Counted from the stretch's first letter, positions 44,520 through 57,068 are shown. The stretch: DNA of 64,000 bases from Thuidium tamariscinum (GCA_947034885.2 OX344753.2:27482347-27546346); one strand, 5' to 3'. Translations and numbers: made by a program. Notes: a model not told the origin generated them from the letters alone.

Positions 44520-47339
44520 AACTCAAACTAACTGCTGATAATCGTACCACCACCACAAATTAATTAGGTGCACATACAAAACAAACACTTGAAGTTTCCA
44601 AAGCATTCACAAGTAATTATTCACTCAATGAAGTTTCAAGGGAATTTAGGGGACACAATTGAAATTTCGATAGCACTCATGAATATTCATCTAAAGTATA
44701 TATATGCAATTGAATTATTGAATTATTGAGTACTTAGTTAAGTCTTGATGAATTTCATGATGATGCATCTTTTTTGCAATAAGGGAGTACTGTTTACTAC
44801 AATTATAACAGAATGTATGGTTTGGAGAAGTATTCTATTTGTAGTACTGACATATAATTGCGTTCAAGCTTCTCGAAGTTCTCTTTCTAATGTTTCTTTC
44901 AATTTATTTGGTACTACTAGTAGCGAAATTTGTATGATTATTGGATCCATTTGTACATCTTGAAAGTAGCATGTATGGATACATACTAACATGATTTTCC
45001 AAAATTACAACCAAATGAATCCTAAGGCTTCATGTCACACCAAATATTTCAAATTGATTTGTTGTAATTAACATTTTAGAGTTGAATGTGTATACCATCG
45101 AGCGAGCTTCATTGTAGATTTTGAATATCAAGGTCATGTCAATGTAACCAATTGATTTCCATGAGGCAGTTCCATGATTTCAGTGGCACAAGACAGTTCA
45201 TATGCAATTTTCAATAATCACAGTATTGATCGTCAAATCTTATGATCACTAGAAGAAAATCACATTTTTTATGAGAAGTCTCCAAACATGGAGGGATGTT
45301 CGAATTTACATCAAGCATGTCTATTATGCATATCTAGGAAAATCCATCCCGATTGACAAGCGAAAGAAACAAGAAAATATGAAAAAGAGTGCCCTATTTT
45401 GAGAGCAGCATCCTAGAAAACATGGGCCACGAAGCTGTCAAAAGTGCGCAATTTGGCAGCCACGTGAGTGCCACACAGGCAAGTAGTTCCACATGGGATT
45501 TTTATTCACCTTAATAAAATTTGAATTTTGTTTTAAGCAATGTCAACATACTAGGTGTCTAGAAAAATTGCATACGGTTTTGAGCAACATGAACTTAGAC
45601 ATGTAGAAATTTTGTAAAACATCAATTGGTTTATGCCACATAGCAAGCAAGGTCGGTGCAAATTAATGAACTAGTAATTAATTATTTTTTTCAATATTAA
45701 TAAATAAATTATTTCATAATTCATTATTTCATTATTAATTATTTAATCATTATGAATGAATTTATTATTAGTTGTTCAGTTCATTAATAATGAAATATTT
45801 ATTATTTAATTTATTATGATTGAATTGATTTTGTTGTTTCGTTCATTATTAAGTCATTATTAAATTTTTAGCTCATTTTTAATGAATTACTCATTATTTA
45901 GAAGTATCATCTACTTGATTTATTATGTATTTGTAAGAATGAAGTTGAAAGAGGTCGTATTTATATCTAAAGTAGGGGATTATAAAAGCGACCGTTTACC
46001 ACATGATTTGCATTTCGGGGAAGCTGAACCCCTGAAAACCATTTTTAATAAATTTTCGTGGTGAGGAAAATGGAATTGGCATCTAATCCGATTCGTTTCA
46101 TATTATTTGGACCTTCATGGAATGAGTTATGAATATTTGGAGTTGAAAACACGATGGATTCTAAAAGCGACCCCCTCTTGAATTGTACACTTTTGGTACA
46201 TGTTACAGGCAAAATGTACCTGATCACTTTCAGAGACAGGGTTGCAATTATAGCCCCCTACTTTACAGTTCGCCGTTCTAGAAACAAAAGAGAAGGGATA
46301 ACTAGAATGAAGAAACTGAACTCCTAAAATTATTTTAGGTCGCTCACTATGAATGGAATTTTGTTTTCTCCTTTGAAATGTTCAGGCTATATCAAAAAAA
46401 TCTTTTTTTCTAATGCCCAGCAGTTTCCAAAAACTTTGACTACATGCTGAACCCCTAAAGCACCGCAACAATGTTTCCACCAAAACTGCTCCAAAACTCT
46501 CATTTCGAGGACAACTACCCAATTTCAGAAAAAACAACATTTTTTGATACATGTAACCATAGGATCTCTTAGTGCACTAGTTTGGAAAGATGTAGAAAAA
46601 ATTTCAGAGATTTCCACCATGTAGATTGCAAGATATTAGTGTTTGAAGTTACAAAAATCAATTTTTTTCCACTGCGAAAATTTGGGCAGCTGCACTTCAA
46701 AAGGCCACATTTGTATGAAGAAATGTCCAAAATGGTTGCAACTCTTTAGACTTATTCTACGATTCAAGTTGGCTACATGCTTGAAAATTTTCATATCATT
46801 TGGAATTGTACAACATGTACAACAAAATAGTAAGAAGAAAGAAGTACATAATGATTCAAAATACAGAAATGGTAAAACTTTATTTATTGAATTGAAAAAT
46901 GCCCATCCCAATGGTTCAAATGTTGTAATAAACAATCTACACCCAATGTTTATATTTTTTTTCAGAAATTATATTGAAAATTGAGTAAAACAGAGGACTT
47001 CAAAGTTTATTCTAGAGAAGAGAATCCATAACTACTCGCAAACTAAAATCCTTCATAACTTTTGGCTCATTAATTCAAATGGAATGATTCAAAGCTGTAC
47101 ATGTATATAAATCTATAAAATAAATTAAAAAAATTTATTTCCAAAAAAAGTGATTTTTTCTAATGTGCCCAAACTGCCCGAATTGAGAAACAAACAACGT
47201 TTTATGTGATAACTTTTCAACCATGTAGGCAAAAGTCACGGAATTTGTTGGACTTTCAAGACACTCCTCGTCCACACCTTCTATTAAATTTTGGTTCCAA
47301 AATATGGAAATCTCTAGCCACACGTACCTGCCCAAAATC
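44520..47339. other. AT-rich, gene-poor stretch
   Basis: No gene recognised. 45660-45890 is an ATTAAT/ATTATT low-complexity tract. Phrases such as AACCCCTAAAG near 46450 and GAACCCCTGAAAACC near 46028 echo the ends of the TTAA-type elements. Confidence 0.4.
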
Positions 47340-47377
47340 GCTATGTTGCCAAAAAAGGCATGTTGGTCCTTTAGGGG
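47340..47377 (-). mobile_element. Single end of a piggyBac-like element
   Basis: Read on the minus strand, TTAA (47378-47381) is followed by CCCCTAAAGGACCAACATGC. This closely resembles the CCCTTTAAGGACTGGT end at 55537. No partner terminus was found to the left, so the element is probably degraded. Confidence 0.45.
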
Positions 47378-47381
47378 TTAA

Positions 47382-49592
47382 ATAATTCTTGTATGATATG
47401 TAGATTGTGTTTAACCAAGCAATCCGGGCAAACTAATTGAAATAAATTTTTTGATAAACTTTAATTTACTGTTTTTTCTTTGAATTTATCCACACAAGGA
47501 AATGTTTTCAGAATCATTCTATTTTGATGAATGAAATGAAAGTGATGAGTTATTTTTTGCGTGGTTCTCGATTTTGTACTTTGAAGTTCTTTATTCGAGT
47601 CAAGCTTTCAATGTACCTTCAAGAAATGTTTGTTCTTTGATTCAGATAGTTTATTAAAACAATAGACCCATTGGAATAGAGTTTTTGAAAATTTCGTTAT
47701 GATAAATACATTCTTGAAAATGTATTATTTTGAATCATTCTCTATTTCTTTCTATTTACAATTTTTTTCTGCAATACTGCAGTAGGGAGTAGAAATGAAG
47801 ATTAGAAATTATAGAGAAATAGGGAGTAGAAATTAGAACCTAGTGAGCAGTGAATCTAGACAAACAAAGTATCCAATGAAAATATGAACGAAATGAAGAA
47901 ACTAAGAACCTTACTAGTTACCTTCACTTGAAACGTACGGTGTAAAGAAGATATTAAGAAAAGTAACTTTTTACAAAGTCAGAAATACTACTGTGAAAAG
48001 ATTCACATATCCGAGTGTGTACATTTCTGTTGCTAAAAAGTGGCTTTTGCTTAGCTTATCAATCTTTGTTCCCTTTCCAAAGAAGAGAAAGAAATTAGTA
48101 CCATCTTTTCGGCATAAGTAATGTAGAGTGCCATAATGTAGGCAATTTTTAGAAAATTTATAATTGTTGGGTCCTTTTTATTTCTTCATGGGAAGTAAAT
48201 GAACTCCAAGTAATTGCCCCCTTGCCTCAGGGTAGGTACCCAAATATGCAGAGAGTGTTGCACCCGAGTAATTGTCCTTGTACTCCTAAAGATCGACTTA
48301 CATATTTCTATGATTGCAATTGTGGTATTAAGTAACGCATGATCATTGACATTGAATTATGTGTAGGCATCGAGCACAATGTGCATATAGTTTGAGCACT
48401 AGTGCAGATCTAATTTTCAGGCCTTTCCATCAGGAACGTCAAATTCAGTAAGTAGGTACAATTGCATGATTTTGGCATGTCCATTTGAGGAAGACATTAA
48501 TCCTATGAAATATAAATTTGTAGTGGCTCTAGCCATATAAGTTGTTGTTCTTTCATGTATAACCTTTTGCTATCTTTCAACGTATTGTACAATAATTATA
48601 GGAAAAGGTTCTTTAGACATCTTTGCTTAATATTTGGTGCTCTTACTAGGTGTGCCGACTCTTGAAGTCATGTGGTCTTCACTTACTTGTGTCCTATGAT
48701 GTTGTAGCCACCTAAAGAGTGTTTTGAGACTGTTGGTTAATCCTTAAGTGCATACGCATCCAAAAAGTGGATGTGCCTCAGTAGGTCATCCTTGATTTCA
48801 ACTTCAAATATACCCGCTTTTGGAATTTGACTTTGACAAGGAAAATGAAGCTCGACAATTTTTGTTTCAATTTCAACTTGAAATTGTGGAGAAGTTGAGA
48901 AATTGAAGAAGTTATTGCAACTGCAAGCTCTATGTGCTAAAATCCAAAAAGGACAAGTTGTTGTGTTTTTGATTCATTTTTTTTTCTTTTCAATGGAATG
49001 TTCTACTTGAATGCCAAAATGAACTTGTTCATTTATATCTTCATTAATGATATATTTAAGAATAATGTAGTTGATATAATTATTTTCTATCCCTAACTTT
49101 GAAAAATGACAATAATTTGTAGTTTTCAACCACAATTTTGAAAACATTTCAGTGAATAGGAAGTACGATTTCCTATTAGTAAGAAACATCAAATTCTTAT
49201 ACCTCAGTCTATTGAATGAACTATGAAATGTGGTTTGATAGGCTTATGTTACTTCAAGTCTTTGTTGTGGTTGTTTGGGGTTTTAAAAAAGGAATAATCT
49301 ATTGAAAATTTTGTAGTAAGACTAATGTTCATTGTTACTTGTAGCTCGCGACAAAATGTCTCAAAATTTAGATCATTTAATGTATTTTTACTTATAATTT
49401 TCTATAATTTGCAACCCAAATGATGGCAATTACAATTGTTTCCAAAATCAATTGAAATATCTCCATGGTTTCACATTCTCCATTGTTTGAAGTCATGAGA
49501 ATATAAGATCAGAATTTGAAGGCCATCTAAAAGGCTCAATTCACCTAGGACATGATGTTTGACTACATGGCAATGGATGTTTTCGTTTAAGG
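47382..49592. other. AT-rich stretch, nothing recognised
   Basis: Short frames only. A block near 48230 (GTAGGTACCCAAATATGCAG) resembles 37673 (GTAGGTCCCCCAAATATACA), so a diverged repeat may be present. Confidence 0.35.
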
Positions 49593-50226
49593 GTGAATGA
49601 TGTCAAGTTGGATGAGAGTCGGCGGTGGGACCCCGTTCGTTTTCCTAGGTTACCGTTGAAGCCGTCAATGACTTTTCTTCGTCGGAACCCTAGAGCGCAC
49701 GCCATTTCTCAGCCCTTCTCTGAATTCTTAGTTTTAGTGTCGTCCTTGGTCCAGAGGCCGGTTTTCTTTGCTAGGTTCGTTGAGAAGAACGTGTCAGCGG
49801 AGACAGCAAGTGCACGGGAGGAAGAGAGTTGCGATCTGCAATGGCTGCGTTTGCGGTGGAGTATTTTTTCGTCGCCGGCCGCAGCGGTACCTTTCTGATT
49901 GCTTGCTGTCGTACTGCATTGCTTCAGCGAGTGTTTGCATGTTGTGCGCTTGGCTTAGACGTCGGTTAGTGATTTTCATTTTTGATGAAGTGGTGTTCTC
50001 AGCGTCGACCTACCGTAAGCCTAGGAAATTCCCTGCGGCTTGTATTCCGGTTTCTGAAGTTTGTGGGCTGAAAGGTCGGTTGTCGTATTCCGAGTGGTAC
50101 GGTGAGGTGTTGGAATGGGAGAGAAGTATGTTTGATTTGTATACCTCCTCGCTTTGGGTTCCATTACATGAGCATGTCACGGTTGAGGGAACACTGTACA
50201 GTTGCATTACGAGGTCAGTTGTATAA
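49593..50226 (+). CDS. Hypothetical frames at the edge of the AT-rich block
   Basis: Two overlapping open frames lie here: 49593-49898 (MNDVKLDESRR) and one ending at 50226. The second has a well-composed C-terminal part (CGLKGRLSYSEWYGEVLEWE, LWVPLHEHVTVEG). GC content rises sharply at this point, as in other coding parts of the window. No family was recognised, and the frame shift between the two could be an intron. Either may be chance. Confidence 0.25.
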
Positions 50227-50500
50227 TGTGACAAAAGCATTTGGTTGAACGTTTCGGTAGGTTCATTTCGGATTGGTGGACGAGGGTGACGATGGAGTGA
50301 GTTTTTTAGAAACCCTGGATCGACTGTGCTCCGTAGACGTCTTGTCGGAGCGTACCTCGCATGCTTGGATGAGATGTAGGCCCACTAGGGATTCTGGAAG
50401 TGAAGACGATCGACGAAGAGCGATCCTTCGTGTTCAATCCACAGTTGATGAGTTCGGCCGAATTGGTAAAATCCCCATGTCTTAGTGAACATGCCATTTC

Positions 50501-50943
50501 GTTGATTCCACAGTTTAGGACGCGCGGTCTGAACCGTCTGCGCTTTCCCGGGAGAGTCCACTCGGAAATTCGGTTTCCGTGGAGCGTGCCTTTTCGGATA
50601 CGAAGTAGGTCACAGCGAACGAGAATTCAGCATTGAGGACTGCATGTAGGTTCGTTGAGTGCATGTGGCACTCTTACACGGTCACTTCATCAGTTCAGGG
50701 CGCGTGGTCTGAACCTTGTATGATTCCACAGTTCAGGACGCGCGGTCTGAACCGTGTGCGCTTTCCCGGGAGAGAGTCCCCTCGAAAATTCGGTTTTCGC
50801 GGAGCCTGTCTTTTTGGATATGAATTCAGTCACAGTGAACAAGAATTCAGCATCGAGGATTGCATGTAGGTTCGCTGAGTTCAGCTGGCACTCTTACACG
50901 GTGTCACTTCATCAGTTCAGGGCGCTCGGTCTGAACCTTGTAG
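50501..50943. repeat. Tandem pair of about 220-bp units bounded by palindromes
   Basis: Unit 1 spans about 50501-50720 and unit 2 about 50721-50943, near-identical apart from small indels. Palindromes sit at 50514 and 50694 in unit 1 and at 50732 and 50917 in unit 2, close to both ends of each unit. The arrangement parallels the 209-bp units at 28.8 kb. Confidence 0.9.
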
Positions 50944-51117
50944 GGCACTATCAAGAAATAGCGCGTCGGAGCATCCAAATTTCGCCATTGCTCGAGTTCC
51001 TTTGTACAAGTCAGACGACGCAAATAGAGCAAGCGGCGGACAATCCCGGAGCCGTGCTCTTGAGAATGTGGAGCGCCGACCTGAGAAGGACAAGTGCATG
51101 TTCTGTGTTGTCCGCAG

Positions 51118-51137
51118 TTTAGAACGCGCGGTCTGAA
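51118..51137. repeat. Dispersed 20-bp palindrome
   Basis: TTTAGAACGCGCGGTCTGAA, one base from the common form, about 180 bases after the tandem pair. Confidence 0.85.
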
Positions 51138-54066
51138 CTGTGTCGACAAGCCTAGAAATGTAGTCTCGACGTCGAGTTGCACGACTTCGGACAGTTGATG
51201 AACAAATGGCTCTGCGATGTTTCGTCATCACATGTCTCGTTGCAAAAAAGAAAGATTACATATTCCAAAAAGAAACCAGTACTCCGGTCTACTAGTCCGT
51301 TACATTTCCCCTGTCGGACAGGGACTTACTAGGTAATCTGTTCTCCAATATCTGAGCTACAGTTCCTTTGCCACCGGGCCGATCAGTGGAGTCCTTATAC
51401 CCGAAATACTTTGCATCCCCGCGTCGTGGGCAGTTCACAATTTCCGACGTTTGGAAAGGCGTGACTTTCGCTTCAGATTTGCCAAGTCCAATTTCGTGTC
51501 GTTGAGTCTCCCACGGATCTCTTCAAATATATCACCGTCCACTGCCAAGTGCACGGGCTCTACTTTCGGAAATTCCGTGGCTTGGTCGTCGTCTTGGAAG
51601 AGAACACGACCATCTAGTTAAAATATTCTGAATGAGCAGGATTTGAGGGTTTTGACTTCTGAAGAATCTAGTGGTTTCTACAGTGATAATCCCATGACAA
51701 TTTCCGAAGTTCGAGGGACATTTTCTGAATATAATGATTTCGTACGGTTCTTGAAGACCACGGCCATTTTCAGTTTAGGCTGCGCGTTCTAAAGTACATA
51801 GCATTCGTTATTTCTAGACCTCGGAAGTTGACATCAGAGATCTATACTATTTCTGAGACATGCTCAATTACAGTGCACCCAAGCTGCGTTTTCAACAACA
51901 ATCGTGTACTGCATTTGTCTAAATTCGACGACATAGTATGCGGCTAGTGATTGTTGGCACACCTCGATGAGTCGTAGAAGCAAGCATCCATTTGTGGTCG
52001 ACGACAGCTTCTCGACGTCGTCGAATTTCTCCATAAGCGCCCTACAGGCATACCCTCTACGTTAGAAGCCTGGACCCTACGAGAACGTTGACAAGAGAGA
52101 GGACTGTGACTTTCCTACATTTCATGCACACGCACTTGGGTTGCACCTTCGAAGAATCACCTGAGGTTTTTGCAGTCATTGTTGTGGCGAACCTGCACGT
52201 AATCCTCCATCTCCGCCCATGTCTGGCGAATGGCCTCATCAAAATGAGCACCCCATTCCACAGCATCTTTGTCCTGAAGCGCGCACATAACTCGACCTGC
52301 AACATCGACAATATCAGGATAAAGACAATCTCCTCGAGGACAGCAAAAGTTCGAGGAGAATCAGGTTTGGAAGGCGATTGACGATGTGAGACTCACCCAT
52401 CTTACAGACTTGAAATTCTTCCTTGGATGCGGCGCATTTTGAGTAATGAGCGAAGCAATACAGCTTGTAGCCTTCCCAGAAATCGCCGTCCCTGAATGAA
52501 AAGAGCAGCATTTAGTTGTCCTCGAAATGCGCACATTCCTGGTTAGTATGACAATGGTGATGATGCGATCATTCCTAAAACGTCTCTTCTAATAAGCGGG
52601 ACGAATAACTCTACGGAAATGGAAGGCAAGACGCGAATGCGCAACCCGAATTGTTCGCTGTCCAACATAGTCCTCACAGCGTCCGAGCACGTCTTGAAAT
52701 GTGTTTCCGCCATTAGGTCGTGGTTCAACTGCAGTTGCCCGTTCCTGCCATGGACACGAACATCAGTACGACCAGCAATGTCGGAAGTACTCTACTTTGA
52801 AGACTGCCAGGAATATGATCCTGCACAATTACGAGAAGCTACACTGAAGCGCAAAGGCACTGTGATTTTCCCTACGACTCGCGAGAAGCTTGTATTTCTC
52901 TAATTTGGAGATGCAACGTCGGTCATCCGCAACTTGGCAAACCTACGTCGATCATGACGGCAATGGAACAGCATTTCACATTACTCGAAGCGCACCCTGC
53001 TAAAGATGTACTCGACAGACTTCTGGAACCTCAACAAGAAATGCAATGAAGCAAGGATTCGTGACGATGCACCTCCTTCGCGAATCGTGGCGCGGCATCT
53101 TCTGTCAAATGAGCCGCAACGGTCGCCAGCGATCAAATGTGATGTTCGGGAGAACGAGGAGCGCTCCTTGGAGCTCGAAGTTTGTTTCCGTCTTCCCTCA
53201 CTCTAGGTACTGTTCGCCCTCTCGATGGACACCGAGGCTTCCTGCAAATCCTGTGCCGCAACCTTTCCTTTTCCCTACCATTCACTCAACGAAGTATGCG
53301 GGAGATGAAATAATGATAGAGATGATGCCACATCCGATGTCACCAGTGTCGCACAAGTGTTGCCAGAAACAAAGCCGCCAGTCACACAAATCTGTCTCGG
53401 AAATTGAGCTACTTGTGGGGAAGCGCACTTTTTCCCTTTTTTACGTGTCCGACTGTTACTCTGATGGAACTTCTTGTTAGTAGTTCACTGTTTCGCGAAC
53501 TGAATATTTTAACGTCGGTGGGTGACGATGGTGCCGGTGTCTCCAGTGGGTGATTGTGTCGTCGTCCTGGTGCTTGTTTGTTCATTAATTTCCTGAACAA
53601 ACCAACGATTTCAAAAGTATGAAATCAGGAATCGGGGTGAGTAATCATTTCCTCGTAAGCACGAGTCCCATTCATAAGTCTACTAGCAAAAGATTCCCTG
53701 GAGACGCGACAGAGTGATCAAATGGAATCATCTGAAGTTTCAATAGTGAAGTTGGTGCACCTCTTTCCAATTTGATTCGGAAATGACTTATGGTTGTCAT
53801 TTCGTGACTGAATACAAGGAATTGGTATCAGCATTGAACTGCTGCTCTCCAAGATATTGATCAACTTCGACTTATAGCATTGCTGCATTTCGTACAGCCA
53901 TAGATCGCGTGCCTCTTCAAGTATCTGAAGTGAGCAATGCAATTGGAGTCGCGGGAATCCTTGAGAAGCAGGTATTCAGAAATTGGCACACTCGTGGGTT
54001 CATGGTTTACTCTGTCGATGCACTTTGCTCTAGGATTTCTCGGGAGTCCATGAATCAATGATACAG
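51138..54066. other. Unassigned mixed-composition stretch
   Basis: Several minus-strand frames (52057-52311, 52314-52511, 52543-52728) have plausible composition, including a CVCMKC motif near 52120 and a YKLYCFAHYSKCAAS stretch near 52450. They may be remnant exons of one decayed minus-strand gene. I could not connect them or name a family. Confidence 0.3.
51774..51793. repeat. Diverged 20-bp palindrome
   Basis: TTTAGGCTGCGCGTTCTAAA keeps the dyad layout with several changes, an old copy of the family. Confidence 0.65.
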
Positions 54067-54134
54067 TTCAGACCATACGGTCTGAAGTGCATCGGTGTGG
54101 TTCGAAGGATCCACTTCAGACCGCGCGGTCTGAA
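54067..54134. repeat. Palindrome pair in a 48-base direct repeat
   Basis: TTCAGACCATACGGTCTGAA (54067-54086) and the perfect TTCAGACCGCGCGGTCTGAA (54115-54134) are each followed by GTGCAKCGGTGT. The first copy has lost both core CG dinucleotides (CATA for CGCG) while staying palindromic. Confidence 0.9.
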
Positions 54135-54336
54135 GTGCAGCGGTGTCTCGCCAGGCGGTAGTCTCACCAAGCTGTAGTCTCGACAGGCGGCTAGGTTTCT
54201 GTGCCTTGTCTCGTAGGGAGGTTACCGATTTCGCGGGTATTTATATGCTCCTCACCCACCATGTTTGCACTTCTGTTTCTCTGCATGGTCTTTGTGAGTG
54301 CGAGCATTTCTTCTTTTCGTCTATCAGTTGCACAAC

Positions 54337-54831
54337 ATGGGTTCAATGAGGGAAGTGGTTCTGAGTGACGCCATTGTGGCCCTGGTTGTCCGCGGACTTT
54401 GTTGCAAGTCTGACAACCCATGGGTGCGTTTCGAGGAGCTGGCGAATCGGGGCGCAATGCTGCGTTTGTTTTCCTGTCTCGCAGCCGTTTGTCGTACGAC
54501 CTGGAAGGTTGTGTAGGTGACACCTGAATTTGTAGCCCTCCGGTTGGCCGAATTCGACGTGTGAGTCACCGCTGTGGAGCTCTCTCTATCGACGAAGGAG
54601 AGTTTGATTCTGCACGAGTTTGACAAGAACTTGGATTTACTGAGTAGATCATGGGCACTTGGAGTTGAAGTGCCGTTGAGGCTGCGGACCAGCCCCCTTG
54701 GTGATCTCGCTGTCGCTGAGCTGCAGGAGCTACGACAAATTCTACTTGGCGGCTGGCAGCACGAAATCAACGTCAAGGCTGCTGGGCAGGCCCTGTCCCC
54801 CACAGTTTGGGTGACACCCGCCATGCGTTGA
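54337..54831 (+). pseudogene. Unidentified helical protein gene with two in-frame stops
   Basis: From ATG 54337 (MGSMREVVLSDAIVALVV) the frame runs to a stop at 54831, broken by TAG 54514-54516 and TGA 54562-54564. Reading before, between and after the stops is protein-like and rich in Leu, Ala and Glu, for example FEELANRGAMLRLFSCLAAVC and LAVAELQELRQILLGGW. It is probably all alpha-helical. No family was recognised. A small intron covering the stops is an alternative to decay. Confidence 0.4.
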
Positions 54832-55052
54832 GGTGAATGCTTCGCTTCCATGGCCTGGTTTCTGAATTGCTTTCATCCTCAGTTGTCTTCTTTGTTGAGC
54901 ATTTCTACTTGCAGTCTAGCTGACTTTGTTTTGTTATGTTGCTGACCATGACGAAACCTGAAGGTCTGTTGAATACCTTCCGATTGAATATGGAAGGACT
55001 GCACACACGGACGGGAGACTTTCGCGTAGTTACGGACACTTCAATGTTGGAG

Positions 55053-55072
55053 TTCAGAACGCGCATTCTGAA
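55053..55072. repeat. Dispersed 20-bp palindrome, last copy
   Basis: TTCAGAACGCGCATTCTGAA differs from a perfect palindrome by one G-to-A change in the core. Confidence 0.85.
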
Positions 55073-55536
55073 ATGGAAATGAGACCTTAATAAAACTTGC
55101 AACTTTTTGTTGGTGAGAGACGAGTGGAAATGTGCACGTCTTCATTGTTTGTTTGTGGACGTTGAAAACATTTTCCGTGACTGATGCTTGGAATGTTTGT
55201 GACTATGTTTTCACCAACAATGCTGCGAAATTGCCATTTCTAACACTAGTGCCAATTCTTTTTAAGACACAGTTTTGACTCATGGATCCGTAGGATCTTG
55301 TAGTCAGATAGGTGGTTTGATCGGAATAAATTGATTCAAAGCTTCACATGTCTATAAACCTAAAGAACCAATTTCAAATTTCACTTTGAAGTCGAGTTAT
55401 GAAAATTGTTGGGCCGGAAAGTTACTCCTCGAGCACACATTGTATCCAAATTTCAAAGAAGCAGAACTCCATCCGTAGTGAGCTGCCAAGAAAAAGGATA
55501 ATCTCAGAAAATGCCGTTCAGGGCTTTAGGGGTTAA

Positions 55537-57064
55537 CCCTTTAAGGACTGGTTGATTTGGGGTTCGGCCGTAGTTCTTCAAGAAAGTGAATTCTGTGGCC
55601 ACTCTATGGATGTAATCTTAGATCAAATTGTATAAAGTGTTGCCGTAAGGAAGATTCCTCAACCTAACACTAAATCAAACTCATCCAACGGTACAAATCG
55701 TTTAAAATAAAGTACAATGTCCATAAATTAACCTTTTCAGGGCTACATTTGAATTTTGGAGAAGGGGAACATCTTTTAATAATTTTCAGTACATTTTTCA
55801 CAGGAGGCAAGTGGAATAGCTTAACATTCAGAGGCTACCTTGCAGTGGATGGAATGATGTGGAATATTTTGCATCATTCCATCCAAAATCAGTAGTTACA
55901 GATTTCAAATGTAATTCGCGGACAGTTTGTGAGCACCTGCCTACAAATCTGAAATTGGGGAAGTTAACGCCGGTGTAGGTGACCCGCCTGTTCATGGTAT
56001 CAGTTTATGGATCTTAGTACATGCCGTAGCTGGGGACTCGGTGGGTGTGGCTGGGAAGTAGGTGGGTGAATTTTTAATTTTCTCTTCTCTTCCATTCAGT
56101 TCGGAAGTGGAACTGCGTGGCCTGATAATTAGATCAGCCAAGCGGGCGGGGTGTGGCTGGAAGTGGGTGGGTTTTTTATTTTTATTTTTCCCTCCAGATT
56201 AGATCAGATAGTGAGTATTCAAGCGAGGTACTCACTTTAGGAATTGAAAAAACGAAACAGGATACTTAGGAGGCCGAGATTTAATGTGCTCATGTAAGGG
56301 CACAAATTTAATTGGAGGATCACAATTTTTTTGGGCGGGCAGCTCGTCAGAGCCTTCCACCTTCATTCTCGCAGACCCAAAATGAAAAGAAGGAAGATTT
56401 TCAGGGATGGAACTCGGGAAGAAGGAAAGGCAAAGCCACCACTGCCTACAGAACGTTATGAGGCATCTAACCAAAGTCGTTTCATATTTTTTGAAGATTT
56501 TTGAAATGAATTACAAATTTCTGAAGTTCACAGAAAATGGTCATATGTGGTCATCAAAAGCAATACCCTTCTAAAATGTGCAGATTTGGTACATTGAAGA
56601 AAGCAAAATGTACCTTGAGTTCACATCATGTTTGCTTGTAGAGCCTGGTTGGAATTTCAGACTTTGTTTCCCTTAATCCTCAAAAATCAATGACTGCAAT
56701 GACCCTTTAGAATTTGCGCTACATAAATTTCAATGCATAAGTTTACTTTGGGCATTCAGGAGATTACAAAGCAACACTTATGCCTTGTCAAGACATGAAG
56801 ATCCAAAAAATTCTCACGAATTGGTTGATATTTTTTGAATTTTTTTTTAACACTTCCCATTTTAGGGTCCACGCCATTTGAGTTTGCAACCCCATAGCTA
56901 ATGCATTAATGCTCCAATTTTCTTGAAATTGGTCTTCTTTGAAGCACATGAAGACACTCTGAATGCGTTACTCTTTGAGATTTTTGTGATCAAATGTATT
57001 TGGACCAATATTAGACCGAGAGTGCAGAAATAAACCAAACAGTCGTCGACCGGTCCTTAAAGGG
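55537..57064. mobile_element. piggyBac-like non-autonomous element, 1528 bp
   Basis: TTAA duplications at 55533-55536 and 57065-57068 flank matching terminal repeats: left CCCTTTAAGGACTGGTTGAT, right (reverse complement) CCCTTTAAGGACCGGTCGAC, about 19 bases with two transitions. TTAA targeting with CCC-starting ends is diagnostic of piggyBac. The interior is AT-rich and lacks a transposase; a small minus-strand frame at 56232-56474 is unrecognised. Confidence 0.85.
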
Positions 57065-57068
57065 TTAA

